64,000 nucleotides of DNA from Phycisphaera sp. (GTDB taxonomy: Bacteria; Planctomycetota; Phycisphaerae; Phycisphaerales; Phycisphaeraceae): contig WGMF01000040.1 of assembly GCA_016125215.1 (NCBI GenBank), forward strand, positions 25,234 to 89,233, read 5' to 3'. A program made the position numbers and the translations under genes. Below the pieces are notes generated by a model. It ran no database searches. It saw only the letters and a program-made list of their open reading frames with translations, and was not told the DNA's origin. Positions 27,416-34,379 of this stretch are shown piece after piece (within the stretch, counting starts at the first letter, position 1; every line of letters begins with the position of its first letter).

Positions 27416-28042
27416 TCAAGTTGAGAACAATTGTCGAAGCTTCTGAAGACTCATGGGGTTCTTCCAGAGCTCATTGATCTGCCACAATCCCGATCTACGG
27501 ATTTTGTCATTGGGTGATTGAAGCCCCAGCCAAATCGATGACGGGCTGCATCCTGTGCAAAGCGAAACTGTCGAAATCAGTTGCGATTCAACTTCGAGTC
27601 GTTGGGCTTTGCTATCTATAGCAACGACGACAAAAGAGAGCTTGCTACGGATGTGCTCTGATACCCTTGTCTCCACGGCTTGTTGCTTCGCGGCGTCATA
27701 AGCCGATTCTGCGGCCTGTTTGCCTCTTTGCGAAGTTCGATCCAGATCCCAAGCATCGAGGTAAGGGTCGTGGTCTCGCTGCAGCAGGCTGCGACCAATT
27801 TGTTTGCGAAAGACGCTGCGGTCCTTGTTTTCGTTGACAAAATGCTGTTTGAGTCGGGAGCGGAGTTGATTGGGGCCGGTGTGGGTGCCGATACGGACAA
27901 TCCGATCACCACCGTGGCCGTATTCGCCCATCTCAAACAGCAGATACAGGCCGTTAGTTGGAATGATGGATTCATCAAACGGGAAGCGACGTCTCGGTTG
28001 CTGACGAGCCCATTCATGCAATAGTTCACATTCAAGACTCAT
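27416..28042 (-). CDS. GIY-YIG-like nuclease domain protein
   Basis: A 208-aa protein taken from the ATG at 28042, which overlaps the DUF6884 stop by 11 nt. The longer frame back to 28165 is the antisense-frame continuation inside DUF6884 and has no ribosome site. Motifs follow the GIY-YIG order: GLYLLF at 31-36 (the GIY strand), RIVRIGT at 47-53 (the YIG strand), LRSRLKQHF at 60-68 (the catalytic Arg helix), and a Glu in LEVESQLI near 153, a possible metal ligand. The spacer between GLY and RIG is longer than usual. An endonuclease is inferred. Last gene of a five-gene operon led by a WYL regulator. Confidence 0.6.
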   Translation of the reverse strand: MSLECELLHEWARQQPRRRFPFDESIIPTNGLYLLFEMGEYGHGGDRIVRIGTHTGPNQLRSRLKQHFVNENKDRSVFRKQIGRSLLQRDHDPYLDAWDLDRTSQRGKQAAESAYDAAKQQAVETRVSEHIRSKLSFVVVAIDSKAQRLEVESQLISTVSLCTGCSPSSIWLGLQSPNDKIRRSGLWQINELWKNPMSLQKLRQLFST

Positions 28043-28454
28043 TACGTAGTCTCCGGTCCAGCCACTGGAGTTGTCGGCCGATGCCCAGGCCGGCCAGAGG
28101 CACATGCACATGCGACATTTGATCCACCAAGCCCTCACGGTAGCGCATAGATGCCAGAATGACAAAGCGGTCTTTCGCCGGGTCAGTCCGTTCGTTTAAC
28201 TGCTGTATCACCCTGTTGTACCACACACGGCGTTCGTGGATCGGCATGCTATTGAGCGTCTTTTCATAGGGGGCGATTTCGTCATCCAGCCCAATCAGCC
28301 CGTATTTCGCCGAGAGCACAAAGACCGCATCGGGGTTCAGTTGTCTTGAATAAGCAAGGGCTTTACGGAACAGGGCACCGCGATAGAGTTCGCGGGCAGG
28401 CGCGGGGTGTTCCAGCTTGGTTTTGCAGCACGCAATAAGCACGAAGGTACGCAT
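28032..28454 (-). CDS. DUF6884 domain protein
   Basis: A 140-aa protein starting MRTFVLIACCKTKL. The CCKxKLEHPAPARELYRGALFRK block, VFVLSAKYGLIGLDDEIAPY and the end GIGRQLQWLDRRL match the DUF6884 family, which is often carried in accessory regions. The biochemical role is unknown. The fold resembles YaaA-type proteins only at the level of the Ser-Ala-Lys-Tyr/His-Gly motif. Start spacing of 15 nt from the zinc-ribbon gene and an 11-nt overlap with the GIY-YIG gene show tight co-expression. Confidence 0.7.
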   Translation of the reverse strand: MRTFVLIACCKTKLEHPAPARELYRGALFRKALAYSRQLNPDAVFVLSAKYGLIGLDDEIAPYEKTLNSMPIHERRVWYNRVIQQLNERTDPAKDRFVILASMRYREGLVDQMSHVHVPLAGLGIGRQLQWLDRRLRNES

Positions 28455-28469
28455 GGCTCGCTTGGAGGA

Positions 28470-28889
28470 TCAGTGCACGACACCCAAGTAAAGTTCCGCA
28501 CAACCTTGGCAGACATCATTATTGTGCAGACTTTCCGGGCCGTAGACCTGTCGACAGTACCGACATGTCCTGAATGAGCATCGTCGACTGGTCTGTGCGG
28601 ATTCTATCCAGGGCTTTATCCTCGTGAATACCCGTGGGATCGGCACCTCTTTATGGCTGATCGATCCGATCAAACGCGGTGCCCGTATGGGTGTGTGCGG
28701 TCCATACCAGATCATGTTGTACCTGGCGATACTGACCTTGTTGGGTGTGATGCAGACTACAACCTCTCGTGGTTCTCCAGAGATCACTACAAGGTGATCC
28801 TTCCGCTTGGACTCGATACAGATTGGCTCTGCCAGCAACGCGCCTAACCCTTTAAGCAGGCCGTCGGTTTGTGGTGAAGAGGGATTCAT
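28470..28889 (-). CDS. Zinc-ribbon-containing hypothetical protein
   Basis: A 139-aa protein that I do not recognise. The C-terminal 40 residues hold CRYCRQVYGPE and DVCQGCAE, a CxxC...CxxC pair that should bind one zinc. The N-terminal two thirds (HLVVISGEPREVVVCITPNK, RLIGSISHKEVP) is predicted beta-rich by eye. Its place between a 79-aa protein and DUF6884, all on the minus strand with gaps below 30 bp, indicates one operon. A nucleic-acid binding role is possible from the ribbon but not shown. Confidence 0.6.
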   Translation of the reverse strand: MNPSSPQTDGLLKGLGALLAEPICIESKRKDHLVVISGEPREVVVCITPNKVSIARYNMIWYGPHTPIRAPRLIGSISHKEVPIPRVFTRIKPWIESAQTSRRCSFRTCRYCRQVYGPESLHNNDVCQGCAELYLGVVH

Positions 28890-28916
28890 GACGGACTATG
28901 ACGCGCAGCAGTAGGT

Positions 28917-29156
28917 TTATGCCTCTCGAAACACCGCACCACACATCGTGACATGGGTCAATCGCTGATATATCGCCCACGACTCGTCTACCGTGGCGGG
29001 TATTTCTTGCGTGCGTCGTATCAGACGCTGAAAATTCGGCCATGTCATCGACCTACCCAACCGGATCGACCGGGACAACTCGTGCACCGCGCGGCGCAAG
29101 GCATGTTCGTGACTGTGGTCTACCACTACGGGTTTGGGCGGCGCCAGCTTGGACAT
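28917..29156 (-). CDS. Small hypothetical protein (79 aa)
   Basis: Opens MSKLAPPKPVVVDHSHEHAL and continues with a helical, Arg-rich stretch (LRRAVHELSRSIRLGRSMTW, FQRLIRRTQEI). I do not recognise a family. It follows the WYL gene by 47 bp and precedes the zinc-ribbon gene by 27 bp, and the composition is protein-like, so I accept it as the second gene of the operon with moderate confidence. Confidence 0.45.
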   Translation of the reverse strand: MSKLAPPKPVVVDHSHEHALRRAVHELSRSIRLGRSMTWPNFQRLIRRTQEIPATVDESWAIYQRLTHVTMCGAVFREA

Positions 29157-29203
29157 GAGTGGTTTCGCTCCGTCGAACCCGAGGCTATCTCAGCCACCTG
29201 ACC

Positions 29204-30271
29204 TCAATGCGTCAGTTGCCTGGTTTTCTTTCTGGTCGACTTAACGCCGCTGTCCCGACCTGTGCCCCCGACTGTACCGTAGCGCGTCACCGTGGCCTGT
29301 GCTAACTCCTTCACACGCTCGACCAGTTCCGGGGGCTTCTTCACCTCGCAGTGTGGGCCCATGCTCAGGACCCACCACACGATCTCGTCCAGGCCGTCCA
29401 CCTTGAAACGCATCGTGATCGAGCCGTCCTCGTGGAACTCGGCCTGCTGGGTGCGGTGCCAATGGGTGTCGGCGATGGTCTCGGCAAACTCACGGTCGAA
29501 GACGATCTCCACCTCGTACTTCCGGGGGCCACGGATCATGCGCCAGGCGTCGCCGAGGTGGTCCTCGACCTTGAAGTCGTCCGGGATCATGTAGGGCTTG
29601 GGCGTCTGCTTGATGTGGGTGAAGCGGTTGAGCTTGAGGTTGCGGACGGCCTTGCGACCACAGTGGTAGCCCACCGCGTACCAGGCCCGTTGCGAGAAGA
29701 GCAGCGCATACGGCCGAAACTCGAACATTTCATTCCCCTTACCGTCGCTCTTGGGGTTGCCCAGGCTGGTCTCAACCGACTCGTAGCGGCACTCAAGAAC
29801 CCGCTTGCGGGCGATGGCAAGGCGGACGGTGTCGTAGACATCACGGATCCCGTCGTGCGGGCCGGCTTTGCCCAACTCGATGGCGATGTGTTTGTCGATC
29901 TCGGACAGCTCGTTCTGGATGACCTGCGGCAGTTGCCCACGCACCTTGGCAATCGCCCGGCCCGCTGCACGGGTGAGAGGCACCTGTTCCTTGCCGCCGA
30001 TGTGCTCAGCCAGGGCGACCAGGGCCAGGGCTTCGTCCATGGTCAGCTCGACCGGGGGCATGAAGAAGTGCTTGTGGATGCGGTAGCCGTTGGTCTCAGG
30101 GTCGTGGAAGTAGGGGATGCCGACGCTCTCGAGGATCTTCATGTCGCGGTAGAGCGTGCGGACGGTGACGCCACACTCGTCGGCCAGTCTCTGCGCGGTG
30201 TACCCCTGCTGACCCTGGATGAGGGTGAGGATGTGCAGCAGGCGGTGGATGCGTTTGTAGTCAGCGGGCAC
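29204..30271 (-). CDS. WYL domain transcriptional regulator
   Basis: A 355-aa regulator. The DeoR-like helix-turn-helix (LLHILTLIQGQQGYTAQRLA, DECGVTVRTLYRDMKILESV) is followed by a WYL domain (FRPYALLFSQRAWYAVGYHC with the W-Y core) and a C-terminal WCX extension (KYEVEIVFDREFAETI, GLDEIVWWVLSMGPHCEV). WYL proteins sense ligands, in some cases nucleic acids or nucleotides, and often control defence genes. It is the first gene of the operon and probably controls it. Upstream 30272-30708 has no gene apart from the inverted-repeat segment at 30545-30682. Confidence 0.9.
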   Translation of the reverse strand: MPADYKRIHRLLHILTLIQGQQGYTAQRLADECGVTVRTLYRDMKILESVGIPYFHDPETNGYRIHKHFFMPPVELTMDEALALVALAEHIGGKEQVPLTRAAGRAIAKVRGQLPQVIQNELSEIDKHIAIELGKAGPHDGIRDVYDTVRLAIARKRVLECRYESVETSLGNPKSDGKGNEMFEFRPYALLFSQRAWYAVGYHCGRKAVRNLKLNRFTHIKQTPKPYMIPDDFKVEDHLGDAWRMIRGPRKYEVEIVFDREFAETIADTHWHRTQQAEFHEDGSITMRFKVDGLDEIVWWVLSMGPHCEVKKPPELVERVKELAQATVTRYGTVGGTGRDSGVKSTRKKTRQLTH

Positions 30272-30544
30272 GGGGTGGGGCCTGTGGGGTGGTGGGAGCG
30301 CAAAAATCTAACAGAGTGTCGTAGATCGTGGGCGAGGGGACAAGTGCGGCACGGAGCATGACGCAGGTCTGATTTCGTTTCTGCTCCTGACCCTCGGCCG
30401 GCCCCGTCATCCAACCCCGGCCCCACACCCATCGCACTCGACTCTCTTCCCCCCCGCCCCGCAATAACTCTCTCTTCGGGCCACAAGCCCGAAACCCGGA
30501 AAGGCTCAGCAGCGCTGCCTTCGACGGAAAAGAACTTACATGAT

Positions 30545-30682
30545 GGGCCTGACAACCCAGTGTCATGCGGGGCTGTCGGGAGTTTCCCGGCTGCCTATCC
30601 CGGGCTTGATTGATACGGGTGAACCGGCGCTGTCAGGCCTGCCCGGTACAAGGTGAATTGGAATTATCCAATTGTCAGGCCC
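30545..30682. repeat. Segment bounded by 11-bp inverted repeats
   Basis: GGGCCTGACAA at 30545-30555 is matched by its exact inverse TTGTCAGGCCC at 30672-30682. Inside are more self-complementary pieces (GTCGGGAGTTTCCCGGC, and GAATTGGAATTATCCAATTG near the end). It could be a structured leader of the small gene at 30709 or a small mobile repeat. I have no family for it. Confidence 0.4.
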
Positions 30683-30708
30683 CCCACCACCCTCACCGGA
30701 GCACGCCC

Positions 30709-30957
30709 ATGTCAATCCCCCTGTCCTGGCTCACGGAAGCCGTCACCGTTGAAGAGATCGACACCGATGTCAGAGAGGGGCGTATGTCCGGGGGTGCTCA
30801 GAAGTGGGAGGCGCACAAAGCCAAGATGCGCCCGGGTGACGAGCTGCGCGTCTACGCAAGCCCACTCGACTCCTGGCAGCACCTCGCCGGCCGGGCCGGC
30901 ATCGCCCTTGTCCGGAACGGCCGCGTGGTCGACGATGTCCTCACGATGCTGAACTGA
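30709..30957 (+). CDS. Small hypothetical protein (82 aa)
   Basis: From the ATG at 30709 (GGAG lies upstream in CCGGAGCACGCCC) the protein begins MSIPLSWLTEAVTVEEIDTD and includes KMRPGDELRVYASPLDSWQH and GIALVRNGRVVDDVLTMLN. It looks like a compact globular protein. I do not recognise a family. A longer frame from 30610 exists but has no ribosome site and poor composition. It is alone, with no partner genes on its strand. Confidence 0.5.
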   Translation: MSIPLSWLTEAVTVEEIDTDVREGRMSGGAQKWEAHKAKMRPGDELRVYASPLDSWQHLAGRAGIALVRNGRVVDDVLTMLN

Positions 30958-31708
30958 ACACGGGGTCACATCGTGCTACCTCTTTTCACCAAGTTGTCTG
31001 TCTTGTGCGCGGCGTGATCTACAGGTACCGTCCCTACTGGGTTTCCGGAAGCTTCATCATGTCTGCTACACCGGGTATCAAAAACAACGACGGAGGGCTT
31101 CATGCCTGAGGCTTTGTCGTTCGAATTGTCGTTCAAGAACCTCACCGCCTCTTCGAACTGCGCAACCTAGATGGCTCTCGCCATCGCCACCCCCCCGTCA
31201 AGCTGACGCACATCGCGGCGATGGTTCGCCACCTCGCCATCGAGCGGATGGAGCGGCCCGGTTTTGCGCCGGTGGGATCACACCCGAACTCGAGGCCAGG
31301 ACGCTTTCATTGATCGAGCAGGCCCGTGCGGCCGGGCAACGACGTGAACTCCCGTCCCCGCTCCAAGACAGCCCCAAATGCCCATGGGCAAACCTTTTGT
31401 CATCACACCCCGCGCCCACATCGTCTAGGTATCATCGAGCGGTGCAGTGGTCGCCAAATCCCGGGCACCTCTCGCGGTCTTTGACAAGTCAAGACTTATG
31501 GGCACCAAGACCCACTTCAAGTCCATGTCAATTCTTTCATAATCCCCACCCCTCGCAAAACGCCTTGCAACACCCTGTATCCAGACTTGTTACAGCGAGC
31601 ATCTCCGCGGCATAACAGCCGCGGTCCCATTGAAGCACTTGAATGGCCCGTGGTCGCTGACGGCCGGTCAATCTTGCACCTTCACACAGAGCCTGTGCCC
31701 CGTCAATC
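30958..31708. other. Gene-free stretch, probably decayed
   Basis: No supportable gene. Short pieces of plus-strand frames look protein-like (KLTHIAAMVRHLAIERMERPG near 31200 and TPELEARTLSLIEQARAAGQ near 31290) but lie in different frames with stops between them, which suggests an eroded gene I cannot name. Confidence 0.35.
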
Positions 31709-33247
31709 TTATGGAGTATGCTCTGCCGATCCGGGGACGGTCGGCTCTGCGAGTTGCGGGAGGTCGATCTTGATGGTGAGTCGGCCCTGTTCGAGTTGGG
31801 CTGACCACGTGCCGCGCAGCACGTCGACGCATCGGCGGACGATCGACAGGCCCAGGCCGCAGTGGCCGGCGGTGTCCGTGCGGGAGGCGTCCTTACGCCA
31901 GAAGCGGTCGCCCAGGCGCGGCAGGTCGTGGTCATCAAGCGATGAAGCGAGGTTGGTCACGCTCAGACGCACGGTGTCACTTACACATTGCAACACGACG
32001 TGGACCGTCGAGCCGGGGTCGGCGTAGTGCGCAGCGTTGTCAATCAGGTTGTGTGCGATGCGGTCAAACAACCGGGCGTCGGTGTGCCAATGGAGTTCAC
32101 CGGGGAGTTGCAGATCAATCGAGCAGCCGTGCGTCTCGGCCACGACCGTGGCGTGGTCGTATTTCTCGCGCAGCACGCCCACCAGGTCCACCCGTTCGCC
32201 GCGGGCGTGGACCTGCCCGCCCTCGAGCCGGGCCAGGTCCATGAGCAGGCTCACAAGGCGCTGCAGGGACATGAGTGTTTCGAGCGAGCGCTCGACGGTC
32301 GCGCGGTACTCCTCGGCTGATCGCTCTTTACGCAGGGCGACCTCGATCTGTGTTCGGATGGCGGTGAGCGGAGTGAGGAACTCGTGGGCCGCGTTGGCGG
32401 TGAACTCGCGCTCTCGGTTAAAGGCCCCCTCGATGCGTTCGAGGAGCTTGTTGAGCTGGACGACAAAGGGTCGAAGCTCGGCGGGCAGTTGCTCGACGCC
32501 CAGTCGCTCGCCCAGGTCGTCGTCGTCCATCTGTGCCAGGTTCGATTCCATTGCACGCAGCGGCCGCAGCCCACGCCCGACCGCCAGCAGCACGATGGTC
32601 ACCACCAACACCTCGGCCCCCGCGCCGCCGGCTAAAAGCAGCAGCAGCCAGTCACGCAGCGCCGCGTTGAGCGTGGAAAGGTCGCCGCCGGCAATGACGT
32701 AGCGGTTGGGCCGGGCGGGGGGTTCCTGGGTCTGCGCGGGTTCGGGTGGCGATGTCGTGTTGGGTTCGTCACGGTTGCGGTCACGCCGCCAATCGCCGCG
32801 CGCGCCCGGCCAGGGCCAGAGCTTTCGCACCACCACACGCGCGTCGCGCCCGTCGGGCAGCACCACGCTCAAGTGTGTCGAGTTCTGTGACTCCGTGAGC
32901 ATCTCAATAAATCGGCTATCGACCTCAAAATCTCCGGGCACCACCGCGTCGGGTTTGGGCTGACCCTCGGTCCAGATGCTGACAAACAGGAGCGGCTCGG
33001 GCAGATTGGGCGCAGCTTCCTGAGGTTGAGTGATGTTTGTGGGATCGGGGGGAGCGTTCTCGGGCGGCCTGCGCCAGACCGCGCGCATCCCGCCGAGGAC
33101 GCCGCGGTCCAGCCGACGGTCGAAGTCCTGCAACAACAATTCGCGCTGGAGCCAATACAACCCGCCGCCCCCGGCCGCAAGGACGAGCGTCAGCGACCCG
33201 ATCAGGCCGATGAGCAGTCGTGCGCGGATGGAATAAGCCCTGGGCAT
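31709..33247 (-). CDS. Sensor histidine kinase
   Basis: A 512-aa membrane kinase. TM1 is at about 11-33, a periplasmic part follows to about 199, and TM2 is at about 200-223. A HAMP-like linker (GRGLRPLRAMESNLAQMDDD) leads to the phosphorylation helix with His288 in AAHEFLTPL, the N box HNLIDNAAHY and the G box GHCGLGLSI. The H box has Phe-Leu where most kinases have Leu-Arg. The ATG at 33247 is chosen because the longer frame to 33556 is antisense to the response regulator. It lies 8 bp after the response regulator gene, its expected partner, at the end of the secretion operon. Confidence 0.93.
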   Translation of the reverse strand: MPRAYSIRARLLIGLIGSLTLVLAAGGGGLYWLQRELLLQDFDRRLDRGVLGGMRAVWRRPPENAPPDPTNITQPQEAAPNLPEPLLFVSIWTEGQPKPDAVVPGDFEVDSRFIEMLTESQNSTHLSVVLPDGRDARVVVRKLWPWPGARGDWRRDRNRDEPNTTSPPEPAQTQEPPARPNRYVIAGGDLSTLNAALRDWLLLLLAGGAGAEVLVVTIVLLAVGRGLRPLRAMESNLAQMDDDDLGERLGVEQLPAELRPFVVQLNKLLERIEGAFNREREFTANAAHEFLTPLTAIRTQIEVALRKERSAEEYRATVERSLETLMSLQRLVSLLMDLARLEGGQVHARGERVDLVGVLREKYDHATVVAETHGCSIDLQLPGELHWHTDARLFDRIAHNLIDNAAHYADPGSTVHVVLQCVSDTVRLSVTNLASSLDDHDLPRLGDRFWRKDASRTDTAGHCGLGLSIVRRCVDVLRGTWSAQLEQGRLTIKIDLPQLAEPTVPGSAEHTP

Positions 33248-33255
33248 GTTGAAGA

Positions 33256-33963
33256 CTAACAGGGTGTTGTACGGTGTGAGGGTTCCTGCACGAGTCGGTA
33301 CCCGTGGCCACGCACGGTCTCGATCATGCTCGGGGCGTTGGGCCTGTCGAGCTTGCGCCTCAGGTAGCTCACGTAGACATCGACGACGTTGCTCGACGAG
33401 TCGGACTCGAACTCGTAGACGGCGTTCCAGATATCCTGCCGACTCACCACGTCGCCGGCGTGTCGGGCCAGCAGTTCGAGCAGGTGGTACTCGCGTGGCG
33501 TGAGGTGGACCTCTTCGTCCGCGAGTGTGACCTTGCGCTGCGCGGTGTCGATGCACAACTTGCCCACGTCGATGCGCGGGCTGCGCTGTTCGTATCGCCT
33601 TCGGACCAGGGCGCCGACCCGTGCAAGCAACTCGGCAAACGCAAAGGGCTTGGGCAGGTAATCGTCCGCGCCGAGGTTCAGCCCCGCCACGCGGTCGTCC
33701 ACGCCGCCGCGCGCGGTGAGGATGAGCACGGGTGTCTGCTTGTCGCTCTCACGCAGTCTCTTGAGCAGGGTCAACCCGTCCACCTTCGGCAGCATGAGGT
33801 CGAGCACGACGACGCCCGGCTGCGTGTTGCGGGCCTTCCACAGCCCGTCTTCCCCGTCGCCCGCCGACTCGACGGTGTAACCCTCTTCGCGGAGCCCCTG
33901 GCAGAGGCTCTCACGCAGCGGCGCGTAGTCTTCGATCACGAGGACCTTCATGCGTCGGCTCAC
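33256..33963 (-). CDS. OmpR/PhoB family response regulator
   Basis: A 235-aa regulator. The receiver domain has the acidic pair at VIEDY, phospho-acceptor Asp55 in VLDLMLPK, Thr83 and Lys105 in LPKPF. The C-terminal winged helix is LTPREYHLLELLARHAGDVV to VYVSYLRRKLD, ending in RGHGYRLV. The GTG at 33963 overlaps the lipoprotein stop (GTGA); an ATG at 33951 would lose only four residues. Being coupled to a gsp operon suggests control linked to secretion, but the target genes cannot be read here. Confidence 0.93.
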   Translation of the reverse strand: MSRRMKVLVIEDYAPLRESLCQGLREEGYTVESAGDGEDGLWKARNTQPGVVVLDLMLPKVDGLTLLKRLRESDKQTPVLILTARGGVDDRVAGLNLGADDYLPKPFAFAELLARVGALVRRRYEQRSPRIDVGKLCIDTAQRKVTLADEEVHLTPREYHLLELLARHAGDVVSRQDIWNAVYEFESDSSSNVVDVYVSYLRRKLDRPNAPSMIETVRGHGYRLVQEPSHRTTPC

Positions 33964-34379
33964 CGTTCAAAGAGCGTGGCGGGCAGGTTCAGGACACGGC
34001 AGGCGACCGTCGGCGAACTGTGGTCGATCACGACGCACCAGCGCGGGCCTTTGGGCGTGTGCGGCGCCGCGGCCAGCACGACCGTGCCGTCGTCGGGCGT
34101 GGTGGCCATCCCCCCGGGTTGGTAAGCAAAGCTTTTGCCTGTTGCGGGGTCAACGACCCTGTCGGGGTCGAGGCCGGTGGCGGTACACAGTTCGTCGAGC
34201 GTCGCGGGCAGGCGGTTGTTGCCGCTCAGGAACATGAGCAACGACCCGCTCACGTCGTGGAGCTGCGCCGCGACGGGGTCGAGCTGCCCCGTTGACGCGG
34301 GCGTGGCGTCGTGGGTCACAGCCGTCGCGCCGCAGCCCGACAGCAGCACAACTAACAGAATGTAAGTTGTGCGTCTCAT
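33960..34379 (-). CDS. Small lipoprotein
   Basis: A 139-aa protein with a lipobox LLSGC near residue 16 after a short hydrophobic signal. The rest (GSLLMFLSGNNRLPATLDEL, GKSFAYQPGG, PRWCVVIDHSSPTVACRVL) resembles the small soluble domain of planctomycete proteins found with pilin-like genes, where PATLDEL and a Gly-rich strand follow a helix. The exact family is not known to me. It starts with an ATGA overlap after gspD, so a role at the outer membrane near the secretin, such as a pilotin-like aid, is possible but unproven. Confidence 0.7.
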   Translation of the reverse strand: MRRTTYILLVVLLSGCGATAVTHDATPASTGQLDPVAAQLHDVSGSLLMFLSGNNRLPATLDELCTATGLDPDRVVDPATGKSFAYQPGGMATTPDDGTVVLAAAPHTPKGPRWCVVIDHSSPTVACRVLNLPATLFER

